Shown here piece by piece: positions 26,577 to 35,894 of a stretch of 64,000 nucleotides of DNA. This DNA is from Lachnospiraceae bacterium. Its GTDB lineage: Bacteria; Bacillota; Clostridia; Lachnospirales; Lachnospiraceae. A model generated the notes under the pieces. The model was not told the DNA's origin. It did no database searches and worked only from the letters and a program-made list of their open reading frames with translations. A program made the position numbers and the translations under genes. Each line of letters starts with the position of its first letter. Position 1 is the first letter of the stretch. The stretch covers positions 214,466 through 278,465 of the forward strand of contig JAFSBX010000076.1 of assembly GCA_017437065.1 (NCBI GenBank), in the 5' to 3' direction.

Positions 26577-27461
26577 ATGGAGAAAGAAATTAATGCGTTC
26601 ATATCATATTTACATAATGTGAAAAAGACTTCGAATAATACAGAGATGTCTTATAAAAGAGATTTGAACAAATTAAATAAGTTTTTGTTGGAGCGTAATA
26701 TTTGCGAAGTATGTAAAGTTACGAGTGATGCGTTGGAATCTTATATTCTCTGTTTGGAAGAAAAAAAGTTTGCTGCCGCAACAATTTCCAGAAATATTGC
26801 GTCCATTAAAGCATTTTATCATTATATGAAGAAGGAAGGCTTTGTACAGGAGGATATTTCAGAGATACTGAAAGCACCCAAAATTGAAAAGAAGATACCG
26901 GAAATACTTTCCATGGATGAGGTAATCCGCCTTTTGGAACAGCCGAATGGGGATAGTCCAAAAGAAATCAGGGATAAAGCGATGCTAGAGCTTTTGTATG
27001 CTACCGGTATTAGGGTGACAGAACTTATTACGCTTAAAATGTCAAATATAAATCTGCAAATGGGATTTTTGGTATGTACGGAAGGAAGTAAGGAACGTAT
27101 TATTCCATTTGGAAAAGAAGCGAAAAATGCGTTAATGCGATATCTTGACGGCATAAGAGACAGTATGGTGGAAGATAAGCAGTCAGAAATTTTGTTTGCC
27201 AACTGTTCAGGAAAGCCAATGAGCAGACAGGGCTTTTGGAAATTAATTAAGTTTTATGCCAAAAAGGCAGGTATTGAAGACGATATTACACCGCATACGC
27301 TTCGTCATTCTTTTGCAGCACATCTGGTAGAAAATGGTGCAGATTTAAGAAGTGTACAGGAGATGTTAGGACATTCAGACATTTCCACTACGCAGGTATA
27401 TGCCAATATGAATCACAATCGTATTCGGGATGTATATGCGAAAGCACATCCAAGAAGCTGA
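26577..27461 (+). CDS. xerD: Tyrosine recombinase XerD
   Basis: 294 residues. N-terminal SAM-like core-binding domain, then the catalytic domain with ELLYATGIRVTELITL (first Arg), ITPHTLRHSFAAHLVENGAD (HxxR), EMLGHSDISTTQVYANM (second His and nucleophilic Tyr). XerD with XerC resolves chromosome dimers at dif. Length and motif spacing are typical, and its place after spoIIM fits the chromosomal recombinase rather than a mobile-element integrase. GGAAGGGC lies upstream. Confidence 0.93.
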   Translation: MEKEINAFISYLHNVKKTSNNTEMSYKRDLNKLNKFLLERNICEVCKVTSDALESYILCLEEKKFAAATISRNIASIKAFYHYMKKEGFVQEDISEILKAPKIEKKIPEILSMDEVIRLLEQPNGDSPKEIRDKAMLELLYATGIRVTELITLKMSNINLQMGFLVCTEGSKERIIPFGKEAKNALMRYLDGIRDSMVEDKQSEILFANCSGKPMSRQGFWKLIKFYAKKAGIEDDITPHTLRHSFAAHLVENGADLRSVQEMLGHSDISTTQVYANMNHNRIRDVYAKAHPRS

Positions 27462-27521
27462 GCTTTAAATAAAAAAAGTGCCGCTGCATTATTTGAGCAT
27501 TTGCCTATTACATAAAATAAG

Positions 27522-27577
27522 GAGCTGTTGATGAACAATGTCATTTGGATAAGACAAGGTTCATCAACAGCTCTTTA
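27522..27577. terminator. Bidirectional terminator between xerD and aroF
   Basis: GAGCTGTTGATGAAC (27522-27536) pairs perfectly with 27559-27573 over 15 bp. T-rich sequence follows on the plus strand (TTTATTA) and on the minus strand (CCTTATTTTA). It ends at the aroF stop codon. Confidence 0.85.
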
Positions 27578-28606
27578 TTATTCATATTCTGCAATATCAT
27601 AAATTAAGCGTTCGCTTGCTTCCCATCCAAGACAAGGATCAGTAATGGATTTGCCGTAAACACCGCCGCCGACTTTCTGGCAGCCGCCTTCAATATAGCT
27701 TTCAATCATGACACCCTTTACAAGGTTGTGAATATCAGCATTGAGTTTACGTGAGTGCATAACTTCTTTTACAATACGAACCTGTTGCTCATACTGTTTG
27801 TTGGAGTTGTTGTGGTTAGAGTCAATAATACAAGCAGGATTTTTTAAATCTCTTTCATTGTACAAATCAAGCAGAGTATGTAAATCTTCGTAATGATAGT
27901 TTGGAAGACTTCTGCCGTATTTGTTTACGGAACCACGAAGCACTGTGTGGGCAAGCTCATTACCGGTTGTATTTACTTCCCATCCTCTGTAAATAAAGGA
28001 GTGAGCGTGCTGTGCAGCATAAACAGAGTTTAACATAATGGAGAAGTCACCACTGGTAGGATTTTTCATACCGGCAGGAACATCAAATCCGCTGGCTGTA
28101 AGACGATGCTGCTGGTCTTCCACAGAGCGGGCACCAATTGCCACATAAGATAAAATATCGGATAAGTAGCGGTAATTTTCAGGGTAAAGCATTTCATCCG
28201 CGGCAGTAAGTCCTGATTCTTCGATAGCACGAATGTGCATCTTACGCATTGCAATCAGACCACCGAGGAAATCTTCGCCTTTTTCCGGGTCAGGCTGGTG
28301 TACAATTCCCTTATAACCATCGCCGGTAGTACGTGGTTTGTTTGTATAAATTCTAGGAATAATAATTAATTTGTCCTTTACCTGTTCATTTACTTTTGCA
28401 AGGCGATTTACATAATCACAGACAGAATCCTCATTGTCTGCGGAACAGGGACCGATAATAACGAGAAATTTGTTGCTTTCTCCTGTAAAAACTTTGCGGA
28501 TTTCTTCGTCACGTTCTGCTTTTAATGCAGCCAGTTTTTCGGGAACTGCATATTGTTCACGAATTTCTTCCGGAGTTGGAAGCTTCTTTACAAATTCAAA
28601 TGACAT
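27578..28606 (-). CDS. aroF: 3-deoxy-7-phosphoheptulonate synthase (class I, AroFGH type)
   Basis: 342 residues. LVIIGPCSADNED, RIYTNKPRTTGDGYKG, AIGARSVEDQQHR, GMKNPTSGDF and IIDSNHNNSNK are the active-site and metal-binding segments of AroG-type DAHP synthases. First step of aromatic amino acid synthesis from phosphoenolpyruvate and erythrose 4-phosphate. ATG 28606 has AAGGAG 8 nt upstream; an in-frame ATG at 28636 lacks one. A good promoter sits 54 nt upstream. The leader is short and shows no T-box or trp attenuator, so regulation is probably by enzyme feedback. Confidence 0.95.
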   Translation of the reverse strand: MSFEFVKKLPTPEEIREQYAVPEKLAALKAERDEEIRKVFTGESNKFLVIIGPCSADNEDSVCDYVNRLAKVNEQVKDKLIIIPRIYTNKPRTTGDGYKGIVHQPDPEKGEDFLGGLIAMRKMHIRAIEESGLTAADEMLYPENYRYLSDILSYVAIGARSVEDQQHRLTASGFDVPAGMKNPTSGDFSIMLNSVYAAQHAHSFIYRGWEVNTTGNELAHTVLRGSVNKYGRSLPNYHYEDLHTLLDLYNERDLKNPACIIDSNHNNSNKQYEQQVRIVKEVMHSRKLNADIHNLVKGVMIESYIEGGCQKVGGGVYGKSITDPCLGWEASERLIYDIAEYE

Positions 28607-28659
28607 TTTATAGACTCCTTTTGTATATTTATTCATGTTTATTTGCTCAAAACAAAATA

Positions 28660-28688
28660 ATTATAATATAGAAGTCATAAAAGCGCAA
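28660..28688 (-). promoter_or_regulatory. SigA-type promoter of aroF
   Basis: On the minus strand TTGCGC (28683-28688) and TATAAT (28660-28665) are 17 nt apart, 54 nt before the start codon. Confidence 0.8.
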
Positions 28689-28749
28689 GAAAACTTAAAT
28701 ATGCGGTGTCGACGAAGTAACGTTGTCGGAGACGTAAGAATGGTTTTTC

Positions 28750-30117
28750 TTAGGTGCATTGAGTGGTTGGGTGGATATAATGCTTTACAAAAGCAATTTC
28801 CATTAAGGTAATCGTAAGTTCACTTGCCAGAAGTCCCCACATATATCCTTTTATTCCAAATGCCGGAATAAAGAAAAAAACAAAGAAAAGCCGTATGAGA
28901 AGACCTGTTACATTACAGAAAAAAGTAGTGCCGGCTTTTCCGAGTCCATGCAATATGCTGGACATAGTGGAGGAAATATAAAGGAATGGACAGATAAAAC
29001 TTAATGTCAGGATAAAGGAACCGGCAAAGGGGCTGTCAAAGAGTAAATTTCCGAGAGATTTTCCAAAAAGTAAGAAAAAGAGTGTACAAAAAATTCCAAA
29101 CAGCGAGCAGAAAAGAATGGACTTTTCTACTGCTTTTTTTATTTTTGTAAAATTTTTGCTGCTTTCGGCCTCTGAAATAATCGGCAGAAGCAAAACAGAG
29201 ACAGAATTTGTAAGGGCACAGGGAAACAGAATAAGCGGAAGCGCCATACCGCTTAATATTCCATAAATGCTTAGTGCATCGGAATTGGACAGACCAAACA
29301 ATTGAAGTCTGGAAGGAATATATACAGCTTCAATGCTTTGTAAAATATTTACGACAATCCGGTTTGCACTAAGAGGAACTGCCAGGGAAAGAATTTGTTT
29401 TGCGGTAGTAAAAACCTTTCCCGAAGGCGAAACTATGTAGGTGGAGGCTGCTTTCACCAAAGTATCACCTAAGTATTTGGTAGAAAAGCGTATAAATACC
29501 ATAACCCCGGAAATTATGAACGAAAAAACTTCACCAATTAATAAGCCGATCAAAGCAAGTGCGATGGAAGGTGGATTATTCTTGGAATAAAACAGGTGGT
29601 AAATCAGGTAAACAGAGCCAACTCTGGCAAACTGTTCTGCAAGTTGTGTGATTGCAGGAACAGAGGTTTTCTGTACACCATAGTAATATCCGTTAATGCA
29701 GGAGTGGAGTGCACCAAATGGCAGGGAGAGGGCAAAAATCCGAAGAAGTGGTGCACATCGTATTTCCATCAACATTGTTTCTGCCAGAAAGTTTGAATTT
29801 ATATAAATAAAGGCAGAGCAGACCGCAGACAGAAAGCCTGAAATGAGTATTCCCGTGTATAAAACCCGAAGAGAAGTTTTATAATCATGAGTAGTAGGTT
29901 CACTGGCGACAAATTTGGAAATTGCAGTTTGTATGGTGGAACAACTGATAGAATAGGAAAGAGCCATAACAGGAGAGATTAGCTGATATACACCCATGCC
30001 TTCTTCGCCGAATACATGACTCATAAATATGCGGTAAAAAAAGCCGATAACACGGCTGACCAGACCGGTCAAAGTTAAAATAAAAGTGCCTTTAATAAGA
30101 GAATTTCGTAAACGCAT
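28750..30117 (-). CDS. spoVB: Stage V sporulation protein B-like flippase (MATE/MOP superfamily)
   Basis: 455 residues with about 12-14 membrane helices. Opening SLIKGTFILTLTGLVSRVIGFFYRIFMSHVFGEEGMGVYQL is characteristic of SpoVB/MurJ-like polysaccharide flippases. SpoVB is needed for spore cortex synthesis in Bacillus, but paralogues carry other lipid-linked saccharides, so the exact substrate is open. It is divergent from nifS. A -10 (TATAAT, 30145-30150 minus strand) lies 28 nt upstream, with a weak TTCTGT -35. Confidence 0.85.
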   Translation of the reverse strand: MRLRNSLIKGTFILTLTGLVSRVIGFFYRIFMSHVFGEEGMGVYQLISPVMALSYSISCSTIQTAISKFVASEPTTHDYKTSLRVLYTGILISGFLSAVCSAFIYINSNFLAETMLMEIRCAPLLRIFALSLPFGALHSCINGYYYGVQKTSVPAITQLAEQFARVGSVYLIYHLFYSKNNPPSIALALIGLLIGEVFSFIISGVMVFIRFSTKYLGDTLVKAASTYIVSPSGKVFTTAKQILSLAVPLSANRIVVNILQSIEAVYIPSRLQLFGLSNSDALSIYGILSGMALPLILFPCALTNSVSVLLLPIISEAESSKNFTKIKKAVEKSILFCSLFGIFCTLFFLLFGKSLGNLLFDSPFAGSFILTLSFICPFLYISSTMSSILHGLGKAGTTFFCNVTGLLIRLFFVFFFIPAFGIKGYMWGLLASELTITLMEIAFVKHYIHPTTQCT

Positions 30118-30164
30118 AGAGTACCTTAGATAGTATTATTGATAATTATATGCAAAGCGTATTA

Positions 30165-30193
30165 TTGACAGAACATTACTACAATGATATATT
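30165..30193 (+). promoter_or_regulatory. Promoter of the nifS-nifU-mnmA operon
   Basis: TTGACA (30165-30170) and TATATT (30188-30193) have 17-nt spacing, with TGA directly before the -10 (extended -10). It predicts a start near 30200 and a leader of about 168 nt. Confidence 0.85.
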
Positions 30194-30199
30194 AAAACA

Positions 30200-30337
30200 T
30201 ATAATTCCTATAGAAACAGTATGAAAATACTCAAATGTAGTGAGAAGCCAAGGAGAATTTGTGCGAGCCAAGTGGTGGAAATTGAGGAGAATGCGAGGCA
30301 TTCTCTTAGAATCGTCGCTGCCGGGCGACGATTTTTT
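30200..30337 (+). promoter_or_regulatory. Structured nifS leader with intrinsic terminator (candidate attenuator or small RNA)
   Basis: Between promoter and nifS are two consecutive hairpins: GAGAATGC/GCATTCTC around GAG at 30287-30305, and a GC-rich 9-bp stem AATCGTCGC/GCGACGATT at 30310-30333 followed by TTTTTT (30332-30337). The second is a textbook terminator 31 nt before the nifS start. The preceding 85 nt repeat GAGCCAAG-like motifs (GAAGCCAAGG, CGAGCCAAGT). No T-box sequence or known riboswitch core is recognisable. Either transcription is attenuated here or a roughly 135-nt RNA is released. Confidence 0.75.
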
Positions 30338-30367
30338 GCAAGGAAATAGAAAGGCAGGATTTTATAT

Positions 30368-31549
30368 ATGGAAAAAGTGATTTATTTAGATAATGCAGCA
30401 ACGACAAAGACCGCACCGGAAGTAGTGGAAGCCATGCTTCCTTATTTTACAGAATATTATGGAAATCCCAGCAGTATTTATTCTGTGGGTGCAGAAGCAA
30501 AAAAAGCATTAAATCAGGCGAGAGAAACGATTGCGGAAACACTTTCTGCATCTTCCAATGAAATATATTTTACGGCAGGAGGTTCAGAAGCGGATAACTG
30601 GGCGATAAAAGCCACTGCGGAGGCGTATGCATCAAAAGGAAAACATATGATTACCTCGGCAATTGAACATCATGCGGTACTTCATACTTGTCAGTATTTA
30701 GAGAAAAACGGTTTTGAAGTAACTTATGTAGGAGTGGATGAAAATGGAATTATTAAACTTGATGAATTAAAAGCGGCAATACGACCGGATACAATTTTGA
30801 TTTCTGTGATGTTTGCCAATAATGAAATTGGTACGATACAGCCTGTGAAAGAAATAGGTGAAATTGCAAAAGCCCATGGAATTTTATTTCATACGGATGC
30901 CGTGCAAGCATACGGACAAATTCCAATTCATGTGGATGAATATCATATTGATATGTTAAGTGCCAGCGGACACAAACTAAACGGACCGAAAGGAATTGGT
31001 TTTTTATATATCCGAAAAGGCGTAAAAAGCCGTTCTTTTGTACATGGAGGACAGCAGGAGCGAGGACGAAGGGCGGGTACGGAAAATGTTCCCGGAGCAG
31101 TTGGGTTTGCGGCTGCTGCAAAAAGAGCTTTTGCAAAGCTGGAAGAAAGAGTGGAGCAGGAAAAGAAACTTAGAGATTACCTGATGGAGCGGATAGAAAA
31201 AGAAATTCCGTATTGCAGGCTGAATGGAGACAGGGAAAAGAGGCTGCCAAATAATGTAAACTTTAGTTTTCAGTTTATAGAGGGGGAAGCTCTTCTGATT
31301 ATGTTGGATATGAAAGGAATTTGCGCATCCAGCGGCTCTGCATGTACTTCCGGTTCACTGGACCCGTCGCATGTGCTACTGGCAATAGGACTGCCACATG
31401 AAATTGCACATGGTTCCTTACGACTCACGGTATCGGAAGAAAATACGATGGAAGAAATGGATAAAGTTGTAAATGAGGTAAAAGCAGTTGTGGAGAGATT
31501 GCGTGCCATGTCACCATTGTATGAAGATTTTTGTAAATCAAAAGAATAG
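30368..31549 (+). CDS. nifS: Cysteine desulfurase NifS/IscS
   Basis: 393 residues. PLP lysine K203 in SASGHKLNGPKG, HTDAVQAYGQ with the PLP aspartate and histidine, and the catalytic cysteine C326 in GICASSGSACTSGSLDPSHV, a short-loop arrangement typical of NifS/IscS class I enzymes. Supplies persulfide sulfur to NifU for Fe-S assembly and to MnmA for tRNA thiolation, both encoded directly downstream. No iscR gene precedes it; control is more likely through the leader. Confidence 0.95.
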   Translation: MEKVIYLDNAATTKTAPEVVEAMLPYFTEYYGNPSSIYSVGAEAKKALNQARETIAETLSASSNEIYFTAGGSEADNWAIKATAEAYASKGKHMITSAIEHHAVLHTCQYLEKNGFEVTYVGVDENGIIKLDELKAAIRPDTILISVMFANNEIGTIQPVKEIGEIAKAHGILFHTDAVQAYGQIPIHVDEYHIDMLSASGHKLNGPKGIGFLYIRKGVKSRSFVHGGQQERGRRAGTENVPGAVGFAAAAKRAFAKLEERVEQEKKLRDYLMERIEKEIPYCRLNGDREKRLPNNVNFSFQFIEGEALLIMLDMKGICASSGSACTSGSLDPSHVLLAIGLPHEIAHGSLRLTVSEENTMEEMDKVVNEVKAVVERLRAMSPLYEDFCKSKE

Positions 31550-31648
31550 TTTGGTTAAAGAATATATTTGAATTGGATGAGAATCTGAGAAAGCAGTGGA
31601 CAATTATGATGCAAATTAGAAATTTAGGTAGAATTTGGAGGAAGAATC

Positions 31649-32089
31649 ATGTATAGTGATAAAGTGATGGACCATTTTTCCAATCCGAGAAATATGGGCG
31701 AAATAGAAAATGCAAGCGGTGTAGGTACGGTAGGAAATGCCAAGTGCGGAGATATTATGAGAATGTATCTTGACATTGATGAAAATCATATGATCCGTGA
31801 CTGTAAGTTTAAGACCTTTGGCTGTGGTGCGGCTGTGGCAACGAGCAGTATGGCAACGGAGCTGGTAAAAGGAAAAACAGTACAGCAGGCATTGGAAGTA
31901 ACTAACAAGGCAGTTATGGAAGCACTTGACGGACTTCCACCGGTAAAGGTACACTGTTCTTTGCTTGCAGAAGAAGCAATACACGCAGCACTTTGGGATT
32001 ATGCAGAGAAAAATCACATTACGATAGAAGGACTGCAAAAACCAAAGTCTGACATCCATGAAGGTGAAGAAGAGGAAGATGAATATTAA
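31649..32089 (+). CDS. nifU: Fe-S cluster assembly scaffold NifU/IscU
   Basis: 146 residues. The three ligand cysteines are present: C33 in NAKCGD, C59 in FGCGAAVA and C103 in [10 protein letters not shown], with D35 after the first. Starts [18 protein letters not shown], typical of the IscU-like N-terminal NifU domain; there is no ferredoxin or Nfu domain. The last 20 residues are an acidic tail (GEEEEDEY). TTTGGAGGAAG precedes the ATG. It overlaps mnmA by 11 nt. Confidence 0.95.
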   Translation: MYSDKVMDHFSNPRNMGEIENASGVGTVGNAKCGDIMRMYLDIDENHMIRDCKFKTFGCGAAVATSSMATELVKGKTVQQALEVTNKAVMEALDGLPPVKVHCSLLAEEAIHAALWDYAEKNHITIEGLQKPKSDIHEGEEEEDEY

Positions 32090-33164
32090 AAATAAAAAAG
32101 TAGTAGTAGGTATGTCCGGAGGAGTGGATTCCTCTGTGGCAGCCCTGCTTTTAAAAGAACAGGGATATGATGTGGTCGGTGTGACCATGCAGATCTGGCA
32201 GGATGAGGACGCCTGCAGCATTGAGGAAAACGGAGGATGCTGCGGGCTTTCTGCCGTGGATGATGCCAGGAAAGTAGCAGAAAAGCTGGATATTCCGTAT
32301 TATGTAATGAATTTTAAGAAAGAGTTTAAAGAAAACGTCATGGATTATTTTGTGGAGGAATATTTAAGAGGTCATACTCCTAATCCATGTATCGCGTGTA
32401 ACCGTTATGTAAAATGGGAATCTTTATTAAAACGCAGTCTGGAAATCGGTGCGGATTTTATTGCCACCGGACACTATGCCAGAATTGAGAGGCTTTCCAA
32501 CGGAAGATATGCTATCCGAAATTCAGTGACGGCAGCAAAAGACCAGACTTATGCACTTTATAATTTAACCCAGCATCAGCTGGCACATACGTTGATGCCT
32601 GTGGGAGCTTATCCGAAAGATGAAATCCGTAAAATGGCGGAGGAGGCAGGACTGCCCATTGCCAACAAACCGGACAGTCAGGAAATCTGTTTTGTGCCGG
32701 ATAACGATTATGCCGGTTTTATCGAGAGAGAGGCAAAGACAAAAGTGCCGGGACCGGGAAATTTTGTAACCAAAGATGGTATTATTTTAGGACAGCATAA
32801 AGGAATTACGCATTACACAATCGGGCAGCGTAAGGGCTTGAATCTTGCCATGGGACACCCGGTGTTTGTAACGGAAATCCGTCCGGAAACAGATGAAGTT
32901 GTAATCGGGGAGCATGAAGATGTATTTTCTACAGAATTGGACTGTAATAGGTTGAATTTCATGTCGATTGCAGATTTGGAACAGCCGAGAAAAGTATTGG
33001 CGAAGATACGCTATGCACACAAAGGAACGATGTGTACGATTGAAAAGACAGGGGAAGATACCGTGCATTGTACTTTTGATGAGCCGGTGCGTGCCGTGAC
33101 AAAAGGACAGGCAGTTGTATTTTATGACGGAGAATTTGTGCTGGGCGGCGGAACAATTATTTAA
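32079..33164 (+). CDS. mnmA: tRNA-specific 2-thiouridylase MnmA
   Basis: 361 residues. PP-loop [14 protein letters not shown], then TPNPCIACN with the first catalytic cysteine and [10 protein letters not shown] with the second. Catalyses 2-thiolation of U34 in glutamate, glutamine and lysine tRNAs using sulfur from NifS. ATG 32079 (AGAGGA upstream) inside the nifU 3' end is preferred to an in-frame ATG at 32058. The operon thus joins sulfur donor, scaffold and tRNA user. Confidence 0.96.
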   Translation: MNIKNKKVVVGMSGGVDSSVAALLLKEQGYDVVGVTMQIWQDEDACSIEENGGCCGLSAVDDARKVAEKLDIPYYVMNFKKEFKENVMDYFVEEYLRGHTPNPCIACNRYVKWESLLKRSLEIGADFIATGHYARIERLSNGRYAIRNSVTAAKDQTYALYNLTQHQLAHTLMPVGAYPKDEIRKMAEEAGLPIANKPDSQEICFVPDNDYAGFIEREAKTKVPGPGNFVTKDGIILGQHKGITHYTIGQRKGLNLAMGHPVFVTEIRPETDEVVIGEHEDVFSTELDCNRLNFMSIADLEQPRKVLAKIRYAHKGTMCTIEKTGEDTVHCTFDEPVRAVTKGQAVVFYDGEFVLGGGTII

Positions 33165-33272
33165 GGCAGGGTAACGTATTTGCAAACGGATAAAGGAAGA
33201 AATTACCGATAGAAACGGAAAAAAGAACCTGTCAATGTTAATAAGAGGGAAAACGGCGGAAAGAGGAACGGA

Positions 33273-33935
33273 ATGAAAATAGCAGTAATTGAAGATGAAG
33301 CAGAAATACGGGCAGAACTGGAAAAACTGTTGAAACGATACGGATATGATGTGTTCTGTGTAGAAGATTTCACAAAAACAATCGAAGATATGGAAAGAGA
33401 AAATCCGAATTTAATTCTATTGGATATTCACCTTCCATACAAGGATGGTTTTTGTATTTGTCGTGAAATTCGTGAAAAAATGACAAATCCGATTATTATG
33501 CTCACCTCCCAGAACAGTGATTTGGAAGAAGTCATGAGCCTGCAGGCCGGTGCAGATGATTTTGTAGGAAAACCATATAATCCGCAAGTGCTTCTTGCAC
33601 ATATAGAAGCAGTATTGAAGCGTAGCGGTGCAGGAATGGACAGCAATCGTACTTCTTACAAGAATGTTACACTTGACAGCGGAAGAGGTGTTTTGGAATA
33701 TAATGGAACACGGGCAGAGCTTACCAAAAACGAAATACGTATTTTGAATCTGCTTATGAAAAAGCCGGGAGAGATTGTTTCCAGAGAAGAAATCATGGAA
33801 GAACTTTGGCAGGACGGACAATTCGTGGATGAAAATACATTGAACGTAAATATTATGCGACTGAGGAAAAAGTTGACAGAAATGGGACTGGAAGACTTTC
33901 TGGAAACAAAGAGGGGAATGGGATATCGGATATGA
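33273..33935 (+). CDS. OmpR/PhoB-type response regulator, BceR-like
   Basis: 220 residues. Receiver domain with acidic pocket E7/D8, phosphorylation site D51 in LILLDIHLPYKDG and the conserved lysine in VGKPYNP; C-terminal winged helix with LTKNEIRILNLLMKKPGEIVSREEI and NTLNVNIMRLRKKL. Overlaps the kinase gene by four bases and precedes a BceAB-like transporter, the standard antimicrobial-peptide sensing module of Firmicutes. Likely activates the transporter genes downstream. Confidence 0.92.
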   Translation: MKIAVIEDEAEIRAELEKLLKRYGYDVFCVEDFTKTIEDMERENPNLILLDIHLPYKDGFCICREIREKMTNPIIMLTSQNSDLEEVMSLQAGADDFVGKPYNPQVLLAHIEAVLKRSGAGMDSNRTSYKNVTLDSGRGVLEYNGTRAELTKNEIRILNLLMKKPGEIVSREEIMEELWQDGQFVDENTLNVNIMRLRKKLTEMGLEDFLETKRGMGYRI

Positions 33936-34948
33936 ATTTTATAGAATATGCAAAGGATAAGGGAAAATACATAGTGGTACTCCTGTTGTCGGATTTGACA
34001 GCAGGAGTTTTTCTCTGTCTGATTGATGTACGTAAAATTTTCATATTATTTGGAATGATTTTGTGGCTGGTGCCGTTTCTGATTGTTTTCGCAGTGGAAT
34101 TTGTGCAGAAAAGGAAATATTACAATTACGTGGAAGACAGAGTGAATGCACTGAATGAGAAGTCGCTGTTATCTGAATTGATAGAAAAGCCTGATTTTTT
34201 AGAAGGAAAAATTATGTATTCTATTTTAAAGGAAACAAACAAATACATGAACGATAAACTTTCAAAATATGAGCAATCGGAAAAAGAATATAAAGAATAT
34301 GTGGAGATGTGGGTACACGAGATAAAAACGCCACTGACACTAATGGGACTTTTGATAGAAAATAACAGGACGGAAGAAATGCGCCGGATAGAGAAAGAGG
34401 TAAAACAGGTGGATCATCTGGTGGAACAGGCTCTTTTTTATGCCAGAAGTAATTCTTTGGACAGGGATTTTCAGATAAAGCAGATAACTTTGGAAGAAAT
34501 TGTAACAAAGACTTTAAAAAAGAATGCAAAAGTAATGATAAGCACGAAAACGACCGTACAAATGGAGGGGCTGTCGGTTTCTGTTTATGCAGACAGTAAA
34601 TGGATGGAATTCATTTTGGGGCAGATAATATCTAATTCTATTAAATACAAAAAAGCAGAAGAAGTACTGAAACTACAGTTTCGGGGAACTAAGTTGCCGG
34701 ATGGAGTACGGCTGGAAATAGAAGATAATGGAATCGGTATTTGTGAAAATGATTTGGAAAGAATTTTCGATAAAGGTTTTACTGGAGTAAACGGCAGAAA
34801 TTATGCCAGAACAACAGGAATTGGTCTGTATCTTTGTAAAAAAATGTGCAGGAAAATGAATCTGGGAATAGAAGCTTTTTCAAAAGAAGGAGAAGGCACC
34901 AAAATGGTTCTTATTTTTCCAAAAAACAGTATGATTGAAAATGTGTAA
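33932..34948 (+). CDS. Intramembrane-sensing histidine kinase, BceS-like
   Basis: 338 residues. Two membrane helices near residues 12-30 and 35-58 are joined by a loop of a few residues, so there is no extracellular sensor domain, as in BceS-type kinases that depend on the transporter for sensing. H-box EMWVHEIKTPLTLMG holds the phospho-acceptor histidine; N, G1 and G2 boxes follow (IEDNGIGI, GRNYARTTGIGLYLCKKM). Coupled to the regulator by an ATGA overlap. Confidence 0.92.
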   Translation: MNFIEYAKDKGKYIVVLLLSDLTAGVFLCLIDVRKIFILFGMILWLVPFLIVFAVEFVQKRKYYNYVEDRVNALNEKSLLSELIEKPDFLEGKIMYSILKETNKYMNDKLSKYEQSEKEYKEYVEMWVHEIKTPLTLMGLLIENNRTEEMRRIEKEVKQVDHLVEQALFYARSNSLDRDFQIKQITLEEIVTKTLKKNAKVMISTKTTVQMEGLSVSVYADSKWMEFILGQIISNSIKYKKAEEVLKLQFRGTKLPDGVRLEIEDNGIGICENDLERIFDKGFTGVNGRNYARTTGIGLYLCKKMCRKMNLGIEAFSKEGEGTKMVLIFPKNSMIENV

Positions 34949-35006
34949 AATAACAAAAATGTAAGAAAAGTGTTAGCTAAATGAATAGGAACTGCTTTTG
35001 AGACTG

Positions 35007-35080
35007 TGGTATAACATATCTAGTACAACGAATAATAAGTAAATGACACTTTGACTTGCCTGATTATTCGTTGTACTAGA
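35007..35080 (+). promoter_or_regulatory. Extended -10 promoter with 18-bp perfect inverted repeat before bceA
   Basis: TGGTATAAC (35007-35015) is a good extended -10. Right after it, 35019-35036 (CTAGTACAACG core) and 35063-35080 are perfect 18-bp inverted repeats around a 26-nt centre. No T run follows, so it is not a terminator. The element sits at the expected start site of the transporter transcript and could be the response-regulator target, an RNA stem, or a recombination site. Confidence 0.7.
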
Positions 35081-35123
35081 ATAAATGAGGCGGGAAAATG
35101 ACAGCTTCGGAATGGAGAAAACA

Positions 35124-35894
35124 ATGGGGAATACGATTTTAAAAGTAGAGAATATTCAAAAATATTACGGAAATAAAGGAAATATCACAAAGGCAATTGA
35201 TCATATTTCCTTTGAGGTAAAGGAAGGAGAGTTTATCGGCATTATGGGAGCTTCCGGTTCAGGGAAGACCACGCTCTTAAACTGCGTTTCTACAATTGAC
35301 AGTGTGACTTCCGGTAAAATTTACATAGATAACAGTGATATTACAAAATTAAAAGGCGGTAAGCTTGCGGATTTCAGAAGAGAGAAGTTGGGATTTATTT
35401 TTCAGCAGTTTAATCTGTTAGATACACTGACAGCTTATGAAAATATTGCAATGGCATTGTCAATTATGGGAGTATCCGTGAAAGAAATACAAAAAAGAGT
35501 AGCGGAAGTGGCAAAGATTTTAGATATTGAAGCAGTCTTAGCAAAATATCCTTACGAAATGTCAGGAGGACAGCAGCAGAGAGTTGCGGCAGCCCGTGCA
35601 ATGGTAACCAATCCGTCAATGATTTTAGCAGATGAGCCTACCGGGGCATTGGATTCACGTTCTGCAAGGATGCTTCTTTCCCAGTTAAAAAAATTGAATG
35701 AAGAGAAAGAAGCTACCATTCTCATGGTAACCCACGATTCTTATTCTGCGTCTTATTGCAAAAGAATTTTATTTATTAAAGACGGAAAAATCTTCCAGGA
35801 ATTAGTCAGAGGACAGGAAAACAGAAAAGAATTTTACGGAAAGATTTTAGAAGTGGTTTCTTTGTTAGGGGGTGAGCAGGATGATGACATGTAA
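35124..35894 (+). CDS. ABC transporter ATP-binding protein, BceA-like
   Basis: 256 residues. Walker A GASGSGKTT, Q-loop FIFQQFNLLD, signature MSGGQQQRVAAARA, Walker B ILADEPTGALD and H-loop VTHD. This is the MacB/LolD-type ATPase group that partners FtsX-like permeases. ATG 35124 has GGAG 6 nt upstream; earlier in-frame ATGs at 35085 and 35112 have weaker sites. Overlaps the permease gene by 14 nt. Likely function: energising removal of cell-wall-active peptides and signalling to the kinase. Confidence 0.92.
   Translation: MGNTILKVENIQKYYGNKGNITKAIDHISFEVKEGEFIGIMGASGSGKTTLLNCVSTIDSVTSGKIYIDNSDITKLKGGKLADFRREKLGFIFQQFNLLDTLTAYENIAMALSIMGVSVKEIQKRVAEVAKILDIEAVLAKYPYEMSGGQQQRVAAARAMVTNPSMILADEPTGALDSRSARMLLSQLKKLNEEKEATILMVTHDSYSASYCKRILFIKDGKIFQELVRGQENRKEFYGKILEVVSLLGGEQDDDM

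Noticed and set aside
28726-28752. TAAGAA/TTCTTA hairpin at the spoVB stop codon
   Set aside because: The stem is six A/T-rich pairs with no T tract on the minus strand; not a credible terminator.
30200-30337. nifS leader as a T-box or known riboswitch
   Set aside because: The T-box sequence (GGTGG-ACCGCG type) and conserved riboswitch cores are not present; only the generic structured-leader call is supported.
30291-30380. Short ORF starting in the nifS leader hairpin (MRGILLES)
   Set aside because: GAGGAG lies directly against the ATG, leaving no proper spacing, and the frame runs through the terminator stem.
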